A stretch of 64,000 nt of DNA from Agromyces sp. S2-1-8 (GTDB lineage: Bacteria; Actinomycetota; Actinomycetes; Actinomycetales; Microbacteriaceae): assembly GCF_021129215.1 (NCBI RefSeq), contig NZ_JAJOLP010000001.1, forward strand, positions 2,418,001-2,482,000, written 5' to 3'. Positions 44,410 to 53,913 of this stretch are shown here, one piece after another. Each line of letters starts with the position of its first letter. Within the stretch, counting starts at the first letter, position 1. Under the pieces are notes generated by a model. The model saw nothing but the letters and a program-made list of their open reading frames with translations. It did no database searches and was not told the DNA's origin. The position numbers and the translations under genes are program-made.

Positions 44410-45300
44410 GTGACCGTACCCGAGACGGGCTCGAGCCGCGTGAAGCGCGGCCTCGCCGAGATGCTGAAGGGCGGCGTCATCATGGACGTCGTCACCCCCG
44501 AGCAGGCCCGCATCGCCGAGGACGCCGGCGCGGTCGCCGTGATGGCGCTCGAGCGCGTGCCCGCCGACATCCGCGCCCAGGGCGGCGTCGCCCGCATGAG
44601 CGACCCCGACCTCATCGAGGCGATCATCGCCGAGGTCTCGATCCCCGTCATGGCGAAGGCACGCATCGGTCACTTCGTCGAGGCGCAGGTGCTGCAGGCT
44701 CTCGACGTGGACTACATCGACGAGTCAGAGGTGCTCTCGCCCGCCGACTACGTCAACCACATCGACAAGTGGAACTTCACGGTGCCGTTCGTCTGCGGTG
44801 CGACCAACCTCGGCGAGGCGCTCCGCCGCATCAACGAGGGTGCGGCGATGATCCGCTCGAAGGGCGAAGCCGGCACCGGCGACGTCTCCGAGGCGACGAA
44901 GCACATCCGCAAGATCACCTCCGAGATCAACGCGCTCTCGTCGATGACGAAGGACGAGCTGTACGTCGCCGCGAAGGAGCTGCAGGCGCCGTACGAGCTC
45001 GTCGCCGAGGTCGCCGAGACCGGCAAGCTGCCGGTCGTGCTGTTCACCGCGGGCGGCGTCGCGACGCCGGCCGACGCGGCCATGATGATGCAGCTGGGGG
45101 CCGACGGCGTCTTCGTCGGCTCGGGCATCTTCAAGTCGGGCAACCCCGAGGCCCGCGCCGCCGCGGTCGTCAAGGCCACGACGTTCTACGACGACCCCTC
45201 GGTCATCGCCGACGTGTCGCGCGGCCTCGGCGAGGCGATGGTCGGCATCAACGTCGGCGACCTGCCCGCGCCGCACCGACTCGCCGAGCGCGGCTGGTGA
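44410..45300 (+). CDS. pdxS: Pyridoxal 5'-phosphate synthase subunit PdxS
   Basis: 296 residues, the TIM-barrel synthase. Asp26 (GVIMDVV), the imine-forming Lys83 ([10 protein letters not shown]) and Lys151 ([12 protein letters not shown]) match the catalytic residues of the B. subtilis enzyme. It makes PLP from ribose 5-phosphate, glyceraldehyde 3-phosphate and ammonia supplied by PdxT. GTG start preceded by AAAGGA. The stop codon overlaps the pdxT GTG by four bases (GTGA). Confidence 0.98.
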   Translation: MTVPETGSSRVKRGLAEMLKGGVIMDVVTPEQARIAEDAGAVAVMALERVPADIRAQGGVARMSDPDLIEAIIAEVSIPVMAKARIGHFVEAQVLQALDVDYIDESEVLSPADYVNHIDKWNFTVPFVCGATNLGEALRRINEGAAMIRSKGEAGTGDVSEATKHIRKITSEINALSSMTKDELYVAAKELQAPYELVAEVAETGKLPVVLFTAGGVATPADAAMMMQLGADGVFVGSGIFKSGNPEARAAAVVKATTFYDDPSVIADVSRGLGEAMVGINVGDLPAPHRLAERGW

Positions 45301-45935
45301 CGACGACCCTGCGAGCCGGCTCCGTCGACGCGGGGCCGGCAACGGCCGGACCCCGCGTCGGCGTGCTCGCCCTGCAGGGCGACTTCCGCGAGCACGCGCA
45401 CGTGCTCGCCGCGCTCGGTGCGCGCGTCACGCTCGTGCGACGTCCCGAAGAGCTGGCCGAGGTCGACGGCCTCGTGATCCCCGGCGGCGAGTCCAGTGTG
45501 ATGGACAAGCTGTCGCGCACGTTCGGCCTCGCCGCTCCGCTCAAGGCCGCGATCGCCGCCGGACTGCCGGTCTACGGCACGTGCGCCGGCCTCATCATGC
45601 TCGCCGACACCGTGCTCGACGCGATCGAGGGGCAGCAGTCCCTCGGCGGCCTCGACGTCGTGGTGCGGCGCAACGCCTTCGGCTCGCAGAACCAGTCGTT
45701 CGAGACCGACCTCGCGATCCCCGAACTCGGCGACGCGCCGGTGCACGCCGTGTTCATCCGCGGGCCGGTGGTCGAGTCGGTCGGTCCCGCGGCGACCGCG
45801 CTCGCGACGCTCGACGACGGCCGGGTCGTCGCGGTCGAGCAGGGGAGCCTCCTCGGCACGAGCTTCCACCCTGAGATCAACGGCGAGCACCGCTTCCACG
45901 AGTACTTCCTGTCGAAGGTGCGAGCGCGCGTCTGA
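45297..45935 (+). CDS. pdxT: Pyridoxal 5'-phosphate synthase glutaminase subunit PdxT
   Basis: 212 residues. Class I-like glutaminase: [13 protein letters not shown] at the start of the fold, the oxyanion motif PGGESS, nucleophile Cys96 (YGTCAGLI), and the His-x-Glu pair in SFHPEIN. It hydrolyses glutamine and channels ammonia into PdxS in a 12+12 complex. About 20 extra residues precede the conserved core, so a later start is conceivable, but the GTGA overlap with pdxS favours this one. Confidence 0.97.
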   Translation: MTTTLRAGSVDAGPATAGPRVGVLALQGDFREHAHVLAALGARVTLVRRPEELAEVDGLVIPGGESSVMDKLSRTFGLAAPLKAAIAAGLPVYGTCAGLIMLADTVLDAIEGQQSLGGLDVVVRRNAFGSQNQSFETDLAIPELGDAPVHAVFIRGPVVESVGPAATALATLDDGRVVAVEQGSLLGTSFHPEINGEHRFHEYFLSKVRARV

Positions 45936-45995
45936 GCCCCGAACGGGGGAGCGGTTCTCAGTGCCGGCACCGATTCCGGCGGCGGGATGCGTCGA

Positions 45996-46001
45996 TAGCG
46001 T
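45996..46001 (+). promoter_or_regulatory. -10 box of the hemerythrin-like gene (leaderless geometry)
   Basis: TAGCGT ends seven bases before the ATG at 46009, with no Shine-Dalgarno sequence between. Confidence 0.45.
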
Positions 46002-46008
46002 CGCCCGC

Positions 46009-46722
46009 ATGACCAGACGACTGCCGAGCACCGGGGCCGACGACCGCATCGTCGACGAGACCGGGTGCGACACGAGCGACATCTTCCTCATCCACCGCAT
46101 CTTCCGCTGGGGGTATCGCGAATTGCCGAGGGCCGTGCGCGAGGTCCCGGCGGGCGACGTCCGTCGCGCCGAGACCGTCGCGCAGGCGGTCGACCGGATC
46201 GACCAGGGCCTGCACGTCCATCACGAGGGCGAGGACGAGCTGCTCTGGGATCGCCTCGAGCGGCGCGAGCCGGGGTGCTCGATGCACGTCGACGTGATGA
46301 AGGCGCAGCATGCGCAGGTCGCCGAGCTGCTCGCACTCGTCGACCCGATCGTCGCCGAGTGGCGCACGACGGCCGATCCGGCGACGGCCGAGCGGCTCGC
46401 CGCGGCGCTCGACGACGTCGGCTCGACCCTCGGCGTGCACCTCGGCCGAGAGGAGGCGGACATGGTGCCGGTCGCCGCGCGGGTGCTCAGCCAGGCCGAG
46501 TGGGAGGAGATCGGCGAGCACGGACGCAGGGCGCTGCCGAAGGACGCGATGCCCGTCCAGCTCGGCCTCATGATCGACGCCGTGCCGACGGCGGAGCGTG
46601 ACGAATGGGTGCGCTCGAACCTGCCCGCGCCGATCCGCCTGCTCTGGGTGCTGCTCATGCGCCGCAAGTACACGGCGTGGCAGCGTGAGCTGTTCCCGGA
46701 GGGGATGCCCGCGCTCGTGTGA
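46009..46722 (+). CDS. Hemerythrin-like (HHE) domain protein
   Basis: 237 residues. A four-helix HHE domain occupies about 20-170, with candidate di-iron ligands His29 (IFLIHRIF), the HHEGEDE cluster at His71-Glu75, QHAQV and the VHLGREEADMV segment. The C-terminal 60 residues are helical and conserved in actinobacterial relatives (RKYTAWQRELFP). Such proteins bind O2, NO or store iron; no specific role can be assigned. Transcribed alone from a probable leaderless promoter. Confidence 0.88.
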   Translation: MTRRLPSTGADDRIVDETGCDTSDIFLIHRIFRWGYRELPRAVREVPAGDVRRAETVAQAVDRIDQGLHVHHEGEDELLWDRLERREPGCSMHVDVMKAQHAQVAELLALVDPIVAEWRTTADPATAERLAAALDDVGSTLGVHLGREEADMVPVAARVLSQAEWEEIGEHGRRALPKDAMPVQLGLMIDAVPTAERDEWVRSNLPAPIRLLWVLLMRRKYTAWQRELFPEGMPALV

Positions 46723-46779
46723 GCCCGTGCCCGGTCGCCGGGCGCGGCGGCGCGCGCTCCGCCCGTCGGCGGCGCGCGC

Positions 46780-46785
46780 TACGCT
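46780..46785 (+). promoter_or_regulatory. -10 box of the DUF1697 gene (leaderless geometry)
   Basis: TACGCT ends seven bases before the GTG at 46793. It lies at the edge of a GC-rich inverted repeat. Confidence 0.45.
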
Positions 46786-46792
46786 CGCCCAC

Positions 46793-47329
46793 GTGAGCGA
46801 ATGGATCGCCCTGCTGCGCGGGGTCAACGTGGGCGGCATCACCGTGCGGTCGGCCGAGCTCGCCGAGCTCTTCAGGGGGCTCGGCTTCGATGCCGTGCGC
46901 ACCGTGCTCGCGAGCGGCAACGTCGCGTTCTCGACGGGCGCGGCGGGCGAGGCGGATGCCTCGGCGCTGAAGTCGACCATCGAGCGGGCGCTCTCCGACC
47001 GGTTCGGGTACGAGGCGTGGATCGTGCTCGTCTCGCGCGACGAGCTCGAGCGGGTCATCGCATCGTTCCCGTTCGACGACGAGCGCGAAGGCTGGCACCC
47101 GTACGTGGTCTTCTCGTCGTCGCAGGCCGCGCTCGACGAACTCTTCGCGGCGGCCGTCGGGGTCGATGCGGCCGACGACGTCGTCGCCCCGGGCGACGGG
47201 GTGCTCTACTGGCACAACCGTCGCGCACGCGGGGTCGACAGCGCGTTCTCGAAGGTCACGGCGAAGGCGCGGTTCAAACCGAGCATCACGACGCGCAACC
47301 TGCGAACGCTGCGCAAGCTCGCCGCGTGA
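46793..47329 (+). CDS. DUF1697 domain protein
   Basis: 178 residues. Family core: WIALLRGVNVGGI at the very N-terminus, LASGNVAFSTG, the middle alpha/beta repeat ([17 protein letters not shown]) and the C-terminal SKVTAKARFKPSITTRNLRTLRKLA. The fold consists of two ferredoxin-like halves; activity is unknown. GTG start is supported by the family N-terminus and by the -10 position. It stands between the hemerythrin-like gene and yebC. Confidence 0.92.
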   Translation: MSEWIALLRGVNVGGITVRSAELAELFRGLGFDAVRTVLASGNVAFSTGAAGEADASALKSTIERALSDRFGYEAWIVLVSRDELERVIASFPFDDEREGWHPYVVFSSSQAALDELFAAAVGVDAADDVVAPGDGVLYWHNRRARGVDSAFSKVTAKARFKPSITTRNLRTLRKLAA

Positions 47330-47388
47330 GCACGGAGCGCGGGCGAGACATCCGGACCGTGCGCCCGAGCGCGACCCGCGCGCTCGAC

Positions 47389-47394
47389 TAGAAT
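47389..47394 (+). promoter_or_regulatory. -10 box of the yebC-ruv operon
   Basis: TAGAAT, 46 bases before the yebC start. No convincing -35 element; a GGAG precedes the ATG. Confidence 0.5.
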
Positions 47395-47440
47395 GAACCG
47401 TCGGCGGGCGCCCCCGCCGAGAAGTCGATACAGGAGCAGC

Positions 47441-48196
47441 ATGTCCGGGCATTCCAAGTGGGCGACGACCAAGCACAAGAAGGCCGTCATCGACGCGCGT
47501 CGCGCGAAGTCGTTCGCGAAGCTCATCAAGAACATCGAGGTCGCGGCCAAGCTCGGCGGCGCCGACCTGAACGGCAACCCGACCCTGTACGACGCGGTGC
47601 AGAAGGCCAAGAAGACCTCGGTGCCGAACGACAACATCGATCGCGCGATCAAGCGCGGCGCGGGCATCGGCGGCGAAGCCGTCGAGTACCTCAGCATCAC
47701 GTACGAGGCCTACGGCCCGTCGGGCGTCGCCCTCATGGTCGAGGTGCTGACCGACAACAAGAACCGTGCCGCCGCCGAGGTGCGCACGGGGCTCAACCGC
47801 AACGGCGGCACGCTCGCCGACCCCGGTTCGGTCGCCTACAACTTCACCCGCAAGGGCGTCATCGTCGTCTCGGGCGAGGGCACCACCGAGGACGACGTCA
47901 TGATGGCGGCGCTCGAGGCGGGTGCTGAGGAGATCGAGCCGCACGCGCAGGGCTTCGAGGTCATCACCGACCCGTCCGACATGGTCGAGGTGCGCAAGGC
48001 GCTGCAGGAGGCCGGCCTCGACTACGAGTCGGCCGACATCGAGTTCGTGCCGAACCTCAAGGTCGAGATCGACGCCGACACGGCGCGCAAGGTGTTCCGC
48101 CTGATCGACGCGCTCGAAGACAGTGACGACGTGCAGAACGTCTACAGCAACTTCGACCTGACGCCCGAGGTGCAGGCCGAGCTCGAGGCGGAGTAG
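47441..48196 (+). CDS. yebC: YebC/PmpR family protein (TACO1 homologue)
   Basis: 251 residues. The N-terminal [35 protein letters not shown] is diagnostic, followed by [18 protein letters not shown] [16 protein letters not shown] and [14 protein letters not shown]. Members assist ribosomes on difficult motifs such as polyproline and have also been called transcriptional regulators. In actinobacteria it is usually the first gene of the ruv operon; the spacing to ruvC here is 10 bases. Confidence 0.96.
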   Translation: MSGHSKWATTKHKKAVIDARRAKSFAKLIKNIEVAAKLGGADLNGNPTLYDAVQKAKKTSVPNDNIDRAIKRGAGIGGEAVEYLSITYEAYGPSGVALMVEVLTDNKNRAAAEVRTGLNRNGGTLADPGSVAYNFTRKGVIVVSGEGTTEDDVMMAALEAGAEEIEPHAQGFEVITDPSDMVEVRKALQEAGLDYESADIEFVPNLKVEIDADTARKVFRLIDALEDSDDVQNVYSNFDLTPEVQAELEAE

Positions 48197-48206
48197 GTCG
48201 ATCGCC

Positions 48207-48836
48207 ATGCGGGTGCTCGGCATCGACCCCGGGCTCACCCGCTGCGGCGTCGGCGTGGTCGACGTCCAGGGCGACCGCACGGCGCGGCTGGTCGACGTCG
48301 TCGTGCTGCGGTCGCCGACCGACGCGCCGATCGAGCGTCGCCTCGCGCGCATCGCCGACGGGCTCGAGGCGATCTTCGACGAGCACCGGCCGCAGGCGGT
48401 CGCGCTCGAGCGGGTGTTCGCCCGGTCCGACGTGTCGACGATCATGGGCACGGCGCAGATCTCGGGCGTCGCGATGCTCATCGCTGCGCGCCGGGAACTG
48501 CCCGTCGCGCTGCACACGCCGTCCGAGGTGAAGGCCGCGATCACCGGCTACGGCCGCGCCGACAAGAAGCAGGTCGGGGCGATGGTGGCGCGCATCCTGG
48601 GGCTCGAGGCGGTGCCGAAGCCCGCCGACGCCGCGGATGCGCTCGCGCTCGCGATCTGCCACGCCTGGCGCACCGGCGGCGTCGCGGGGGCGGCCATCCG
48701 CGAGGAGGCGCTCGGTCGCGCGCGGGGCGGCGCGGCGACGGCGGATGCCTCGGCGCTGACCCCGGCGCAACGCGCGTGGCTCGCCGCGGAGCGCTCCGCC
48801 GCCGTGTCGGGGGCGGCCCGTAGGGTGAAGGAGTGA
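48207..48836 (+). CDS. ruvC: Holliday junction resolvase RuvC
   Basis: 209 residues. RNase H-like fold with the metal-binding acids: Asp7 in [13 protein letters not shown], Glu in VALERVFA, and the C-terminal Asp pair in [16 protein letters not shown]. It cuts four-way junctions symmetrically in complex with RuvAB. The last 40 residues are a low-complexity tail that includes one GGATGCCTCG copy (encoding Asp-Ala-Ser). It overlaps ruvA by four bases (GTGA). Confidence 0.97.
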   Translation: MRVLGIDPGLTRCGVGVVDVQGDRTARLVDVVVLRSPTDAPIERRLARIADGLEAIFDEHRPQAVALERVFARSDVSTIMGTAQISGVAMLIAARRELPVALHTPSEVKAAITGYGRADKKQVGAMVARILGLEAVPKPADAADALALAICHAWRTGGVAGAAIREEALGRARGGAATADASALTPAQRAWLAAERSAAVSGAARRVKE

Positions 48837-49456
48837 TCTCCTCTCTCCGTGGGCGCGTGCTCGCCGCCGCCGGCAGTTCCGTCGTCATCGACGTGGGCGG
48901 CGTCGGCTTCCAGGTCAACACCACCCCGGCGCTCGTACTCGCGAGCCGCGAGGGGCACGAGCTCGCGGTGCACACCTCGCTGATCGTCCGGGAAGACTCG
49001 CTGACCCTCTTCGGGTTCGGCACCCGCGACGAGCTCGACGTGTTCGAGCTGCTCATCGGCGTGACCGGGGTCGGCCCGAAGTCGGCGCTCGGCGTGCTGT
49101 CTTCGCTCTCGCCCGAGCAGGTCGCCGAGGCCGTGCACCGTGAAGACGATGCGGTGTTCCGCAAGGTCAGCGGCATCGGGCCGAAGACGGCGAAGCTCAT
49201 CACGGTCTCGCTCGCGGGCAAGCTCGCGGCGCCGGCCGCTCGCCCGACGACGGCGCCGGTCGCATCGGGCGGCGTCGCCGAAAGCGTCCTCGCAGCGCTC
49301 ACCGGGCTCGGGTGGTCCGAGCGGGTGGCCGCAGAGGCACTCGACGAGACGCTCGCCACGGCGGGCGAGGTCGAGTCCACGTCGGTGCCGACCCTCCTGC
49401 GACTGACGCTCGCCCGGCTCGGTCCGGCCCAGCAGTCGGGGAGGGGCGGTCGATGA
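48833..49456 (+). CDS. ruvA: Holliday junction DNA helicase subunit RuvA
   Basis: 207 residues. Domain I OB-fold ([20 protein letters not shown]), helix-hairpin-helix motifs in domain II ([20 protein letters not shown] and [13 protein letters not shown]) and the C-terminal domain III helices ([20 protein letters not shown]) that regulate RuvB. Tetramers bind junctions and load RuvB. GTG start overlapping ruvC; overlaps ruvB by four bases (ATGA). Confidence 0.97.
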   Translation: MISSLRGRVLAAAGSSVVIDVGGVGFQVNTTPALVLASREGHELAVHTSLIVREDSLTLFGFGTRDELDVFELLIGVTGVGPKSALGVLSSLSPEQVAEAVHREDDAVFRKVSGIGPKTAKLITVSLAGKLAAPAARPTTAPVASGGVAESVLAALTGLGWSERVAAEALDETLATAGEVESTSVPTLLRLTLARLGPAQQSGRGGR

Positions 49457-50520
49457 GCCGCCCCGGTGAAGACCTCACCGACCCCGGGCTCGCGTCGGAG
49501 GCGGAACTCGCGTTCGAGGGTGCGCTGCGACCCCGGAGCCTCGCCGAGTTCGTGGGGCAGACCCGCGTTCGCGGCCAGTTGCAGCTGCTGCTCACCGCGG
49601 CGACGCTCCAGCAGCGTACTCCCGACCACATCCTGCTCGCGGGGCCGCCCGGGCTCGGCAAGACGACGCTCGCGATGATCGTCGCCCACGAGGGCGGCCG
49701 CCCCCTGCGCATGTCGAGCGGTCCGGCGATCCAGCACGCCGGCGACCTCGCCGCGATCCTGAGCTCGCTCGTGCCGGGCGAGGTGCTGTTCATCGACGAG
49801 ATCCACCGCATGGCGCGGTCGGCCGAAGAGATGCTGTACCTCGCGATGGAGGACTTCCGCATCGACATCATGGTCGGCAAGGGCGCCGGTGCCACGTCGG
49901 TGCCGCTCGACCTCGCTCCGTTCACGCTCGTCGGGGCGACGACGCGCGCGGGGCTGCTGCCGAACCCGCTCCGAGACCGGTTCGGCTTCACGGCGCATCT
50001 CGAGTTCTACGACGAGTCGGAGCTCGAGCAGGTGCTCGGCCGCGCCGCCGAGCTGCTCGGGCTCGACATCGATCGCGCGGCTCTCGCGGAGATCGCCGGC
50101 CGATGCCGCGGCACGCCGCGCATCGCGAACCGCCTGCTGCGCCGGGTGCGCGACTACGCGCTCGTGCACACGTCGTCGGGCTCGTTCGACGGCACCGGCC
50201 GGGCAGACATCCAAGCCGTGCGCGCCGCGCTCGAGCTCTACGACGTCGACGCCCTCGGCCTCGACCGGCTCGACCGCGCGGTGATGGAGACGATCCTCAC
50301 CCGCTTCGGCGGCGGCCCGGTCGGCCTCAACACGCTCGCGGTGTCCGTCGGCGAGGAGGCCGAGACGATCGAGGCGGTCGTCGAGCCGTTCCTGGTGCGC
50401 ATCGGCCTCATCACGCGCACGCCGCGGGGGCGGGTGGCGACCCCTGCGGCCTGGCGGCACTTCGGGCTCTCCGAGGGCGTCGAGAGTGCGGCAGCGGTCC
50501 TTCCGATCGATGACCTATAA
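49453..50520 (+). CDS. ruvB: Holliday junction branch-migration ATPase RuvB
   Basis: 355 residues. Walker [12 protein letters not shown], Walker B LFIDEIHR, sensor 1 [10 protein letters not shown], arginine finger region PLRDRFGF, and the winged-helix C-terminus ([19 protein letters not shown]). Hexameric motor of branch migration. The yajC promoter TATAAT overlaps its TAA stop codon. Confidence 0.98.
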   Translation: MSRPGEDLTDPGLASEAELAFEGALRPRSLAEFVGQTRVRGQLQLLLTAATLQQRTPDHILLAGPPGLGKTTLAMIVAHEGGRPLRMSSGPAIQHAGDLAAILSSLVPGEVLFIDEIHRMARSAEEMLYLAMEDFRIDIMVGKGAGATSVPLDLAPFTLVGATTRAGLLPNPLRDRFGFTAHLEFYDESELEQVLGRAAELLGLDIDRAALAEIAGRCRGTPRIANRLLRRVRDYALVHTSSGSFDGTGRADIQAVRAALELYDVDALGLDRLDRAVMETILTRFGGGPVGLNTLAVSVGEEAETIEAVVEPFLVRIGLITRTPRGRVATPAAWRHFGLSEGVESAAAVLPIDDL

Positions 50521-50521
50521 T
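50516..50521 (+). promoter_or_regulatory. -10 box (perfect TATAAT) of yajC-secDF
   Basis: A consensus TATAAT, rare in this GC-rich DNA, overlaps the ruvB stop. Transcription would start near 50528, about 65 bases before yajC. The -35 region is weak (GCGGTC or similar). Confidence 0.55.
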
Positions 50522-50592
50522 CCTTTGAGGCGTCACCCTCAACGCCACTCGACTTCGTGCGCGAAGCGCACCCCGGAAGGTATTTCACCCTC

Positions 50593-51003
50593 ATGACGTT
50601 CGATCCGATCACCATCATCATGCTCGCCGTCCTGGCGGTGCTGATCTTCTTCATGTTCCGCAACTCGCGGAAGCGCCAGGCCGACGCGAAGGAGATGCAG
50701 TCGAAGGTCCAGCCCGGTGCGCAGGTGATGACGAACTTCGGCGTCTTCGGCACCATCCTCTCGATCGACGAAGACGAGAACCAGGTGCTGCTCGAGACCT
50801 CGCCCGGCACGATCCTGACCGTGCACCGCCAGACGATCGCGCGCGTCGTGGAGCCGACCGCGGTCGCTGACGAGTCCGCGACGACCGATGACGGCGAGCC
50901 GGAGTTCGGCGAGCGCGTGTCGGAGGCGCCGGCCGACGAGACGCCGAGCGACACGTCGGGCACCGACCAGTCGAACACCGACGAGACGCCCGACACCAAG
51001 TAG
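50593..51003 (+). CDS. yajC: Preprotein translocase accessory subunit YajC
   Basis: 136 residues. One N-terminal membrane helix (about 5-24, ITIIMLAVLAVLIFFMFRNSRKR) followed by the YajC core (VQPGAQVMTNFGVFGTILSIDEDENQVLLETSPGTIL, read in segments) and an acidic, disordered tail rich in Thr/Glu. Works with SecD and SecF at the SecYEG channel. It starts the export part of the operon, 75 bases before secD. Confidence 0.93.
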   Translation: MTFDPITIIMLAVLAVLIFFMFRNSRKRQADAKEMQSKVQPGAQVMTNFGVFGTILSIDEDENQVLLETSPGTILTVHRQTIARVVEPTAVADESATTDDGEPEFGERVSEAPADETPSDTSGTDQSNTDETPDTK

Positions 51004-51078
51004 TCGGCGGCTCAGACTCACCCAACGAGGCTCGGCCCGCGCGATGTCGCGCGGGCTCCTGCAGAGAAAGCAGAACAC

Positions 51079-52818
51079 GTGGCTGCACCATCGAAGCGGT
51101 CATCCCGGCCGACGCCCGTCCGCAAGGCATGGCGATCCCTCATCTGGCTCGGGGTCATCATCGCCCTCCTGTTCGGCATCAACGCGGCCGGCGTGATGTG
51201 GGGCGGCGGCTCGTGGACGCCGAAGCTCGCCCTCGACCTCGAGGGCGGCACGCAGATCATCCTCGCGCCGAAGCTCGAGACGGGTGACACGGCGTCGCAG
51301 GAGCAGCTCGACCAGGCGGTGTCGATCATCCGCCAGCGCGTCGACGCGTCCGGTGTCGCCGAGGCCGAGATCAACACCGAGGGCCAGAACATCGTCGTTC
51401 GGATCCCCGGTGAGCTCGACGACCAGACCCGTGCTCGCATCGAGCAGTCCGCGAAGCTCGAACTGCGCGCGGTGCTGCTCGCCGATGCGGCGACGAACCA
51501 GACGATCGACCCGAGCGCGAGCCCGTCGCCGACCGAGGCCCCTGCGGAGGAGCTCGAATCGACGCCGACGGCCGTGCCGACCGACGGCAGCGACCCCGCG
51601 TGGATCACGCCCGCGCTGCAGGAGGAGTTCGATTCGTTCGACTGCTCGCAGATGGACGAGACCGACGCGAGCGTCGCGCCGGCCGACGAGCCGCTCGTCA
51701 CGTGCGACGTGACCCGCACGGCGAAGTACCTGCTCGGCCCCGTCGAGGCGAGCGGCGAGAACATCGTCGACGCGACGAACGGCATGGTCACCACGCAGAC
51801 CGGTGCCTCCACCGGCCAGTGGGCCGTGAACATCACCTTCGACGAGAAGGGCACCGACGAGTTCGCCAAGGTCAGCACGCGGCTCTTCGCCCTGTCGGGG
51901 CAGACGCCGCGCGACCAGTTCGCGTTCGTGCTCGACGGCGCCGTCCTCACGGCGCCCGCGATGAACGGCGCGATCACCGACGGTCGCCCGCAGATCACCG
52001 GCAGCTTCACGCAGGAGTCGTCGAAGGCCCTCGCCGATCAGCTGAAGTTCGGTGCCCTGCCGATCAGCTTCACGGTGCAGTCGTCCGACACGATCTCGGC
52101 GACGCTCGGCTCCTCCCAGCTCCAGTCGGGGCTCGTCGCCGGTCTCATCGGTCTCATCCTCGTCGTGATCTACACCCTGTTCCAGTACCGCGCGCTCGGC
52201 TCGGTGACGATCGCGTCGCTCATGATCGCGGCGCTCATCACCTACCTGATGATCACGATCCTGTCGTGGCGCGAGGGCTACCGACTGTCGCTCGCCGGCA
52301 TCGCGGGTCTGATCGTCGCGATCGGCTTCACCGCCGACTCGTTCATCGTGTACTTCGAACGCGTGAGAGACGAGTTGCGCGACGGCCGTCCGCTCGTCGG
52401 GGCGGTCGAGGCCGGGTGGAAGCGCGCCTTCCGCACGATCCTCGCCTCGAAGGGCGTCAACCTGCTCGCCGCGATCGTGCTGTTCATCCTCGCGGTCGGC
52501 AGCGTGAAGGGCTTCGCCTACACCCTCGGCCTCACGACGATCATCGACGTCGTCATCGTCATCCTGTTCACGCACCCGATGCTGCAGCTGCTCGCGCAGA
52601 CGAAGTTCTTCTCGAGCGGCAACCCGTGGTCGGGTCTCGACCCGAACGCCCTCGGCGCCGTGTATCGCGGTCGTGCCGAGTTCCGCAAGCCGACGGCCCT
52701 GCCCGCCAAGAAGGCCGCATCGAGCGCCAAGGAGGCGCAGCGCCGGCAGACGATCGCCGAGCGCAAGGCGGCCGCCGTCGGGGCCGGCAGTACCGAGAAC
52801 GAGGGGAAGGACTCCTGA
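51079..52818 (+). CDS. secD: Protein translocase subunit SecD
   Basis: 579 residues. One N-terminal helix, a large external P1 domain starting LALDLEGGTQIIL, and a five-helix C-terminal RND-type block (LVAGLIGLILVVIYTLFQYRA onward) with the family motif AGLIVAIGFTADSFIVYFERVRDE. The Pro/Ser/Thr-rich insertion at about 140-215 carries two Cys residues (about 193 and 214) that could pair outside the cell. SecDF use proton flow to pull exported proteins. GTG start; overlaps secF by one base. Confidence 0.96.
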   Translation: MAAPSKRSSRPTPVRKAWRSLIWLGVIIALLFGINAAGVMWGGGSWTPKLALDLEGGTQIILAPKLETGDTASQEQLDQAVSIIRQRVDASGVAEAEINTEGQNIVVRIPGELDDQTRARIEQSAKLELRAVLLADAATNQTIDPSASPSPTEAPAEELESTPTAVPTDGSDPAWITPALQEEFDSFDCSQMDETDASVAPADEPLVTCDVTRTAKYLLGPVEASGENIVDATNGMVTTQTGASTGQWAVNITFDEKGTDEFAKVSTRLFALSGQTPRDQFAFVLDGAVLTAPAMNGAITDGRPQITGSFTQESSKALADQLKFGALPISFTVQSSDTISATLGSSQLQSGLVAGLIGLILVVIYTLFQYRALGSVTIASLMIAALITYLMITILSWREGYRLSLAGIAGLIVAIGFTADSFIVYFERVRDELRDGRPLVGAVEAGWKRAFRTILASKGVNLLAAIVLFILAVGSVKGFAYTLGLTTIIDVVIVILFTHPMLQLLAQTKFFSSGNPWSGLDPNALGAVYRGRAEFRKPTALPAKKAASSAKEAQRRQTIAERKAAAVGAGSTENEGKDS

Positions 52819-53837
52819 TGGCGAACCGTCTCACGACCTTCGGTAACGACCTCTACACCGGCAAGCGTTCGTTCAACTTCGTCGGCGGCCGCAAGAAGTG
52901 GTTCACGATCGCCGGCGTGATCGTCCTGCTCTCGGTCGTCATCCCGCTCCTGACCGGCGTGAACTTCAGCATCGAGTTCCGCGGCGGGTCGCAGTTCCAG
53001 ATCTCCGGCGTCGACAACGCGACGGCGCAGCCGGCGATCGATGCGGTGGAGTCGGTCGTCCCCGACACGACCACCAAGGTGACCATCGTCGGCGACGTCG
53101 GCGTTCGCGTGCAGACCGACCAGCTCTCGCAGGACGACTCGCACGAGGTCGCCTCGGCGCTGGCCGAGGCGTACGACGTGCCCGAGTCCGAGGTCACGAC
53201 CTCGTTCGTCGGCCCGAGCTGGGGCGCGGACGTCACGCGCCAGGCCGTCGTCGGCCTCATCGCGTTCGTGCTGCTGGCCGCGCTCGTCATGGCGTTGTAC
53301 TTCCGCACGTGGAAGATGTCGCTCGCCGCGATCCTCGCGCTCATGGCCGACCTCGTGATCACGACGGGCGTGTACGCCGCGGTCGGTTTCGAGATCAGCC
53401 CGGCGGCGATGATCGGTATCCTCACGATCCTCAGCTACTCGCTGTACGACACGGTCGTCGTGTTCGACAAGATCCGCGAGAACACCGCCGAAGACGGGCA
53501 GGAGTCGCGGCGCACCTTCGCCGAGTCGGTGAACCTCGCGGTCAACCAGACCCTCGTTCGCTCGATCAACACGAGCGTCGTGGCCGCCCTCCCGGTCGCG
53601 TCGATCCTGTTCATCGGTGCGGGCGTGCTCGGTGCCGACACCCTGCGCGACATCTCGCTCGCACTGCTCATCGGCATCCTCGTCGGCACCTGGTCGACCG
53701 TCTTCCTCGCGGCGCCACTGTACTCGTTGCTCCGCGAAGGCGAGCCCGAGATCAAGCGTCACGACCAGAAGGTCCTCAAGGAGCGGGAGCGCGCGGGGTC
53801 GTCGGCGAGCACGGTCGAGGCGCTGCCCAGCGCATGA
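52818..53837 (+). CDS. secF: Protein translocase subunit SecF
   Basis: 339 residues. Six helices in the RND-like plan: first helix at about 30-50, an external domain with INFSIEFRGGSQF-type signature (NFSIEFRGGSQF), then five helices, including the characteristic GILTILSYSLYDTVVVFDKIREN and VNLAVNQTLVRSINTS. Ends in a charged cytoplasmic tail. TGATG overlap with secD indicates coupled translation. Confidence 0.97.
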   Translation: MANRLTTFGNDLYTGKRSFNFVGGRKKWFTIAGVIVLLSVVIPLLTGVNFSIEFRGGSQFQISGVDNATAQPAIDAVESVVPDTTTKVTIVGDVGVRVQTDQLSQDDSHEVASALAEAYDVPESEVTTSFVGPSWGADVTRQAVVGLIAFVLLAALVMALYFRTWKMSLAAILALMADLVITTGVYAAVGFEISPAAMIGILTILSYSLYDTVVVFDKIRENTAEDGQESRRTFAESVNLAVNQTLVRSINTSVVAALPVASILFIGAGVLGADTLRDISLALLIGILVGTWSTVFLAAPLYSLLREGEPEIKRHDQKVLKERERAGSSASTVEALPSA

Positions 53838-53887
53838 CGTTCGCCCCCGGCGTGCGCCCTCGTGCACGCCGCACCCTCCGGAGCGGT

Positions 53888-53893
53888 GATAAT
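53888..53893 (+). promoter_or_regulatory. -10 box of rel
   Basis: GATAAT overlaps the in-frame TTG at 53893, which would therefore lie upstream of the transcript start. It supports the GTG at 53914, which has GGAGG (53902-53906) seven bases before it. Confidence 0.55.
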
Positions 53894-53913
53894 TGAGTTC
53901 TGGAGGTGCGCGG

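Noticed and set aside
53893-53913. TTG at 53893 as the rel start
   Set aside because: It overlaps the GATAAT -10 and has no ribosome-binding site; GTG 53914 has GGAGG at seven bases.
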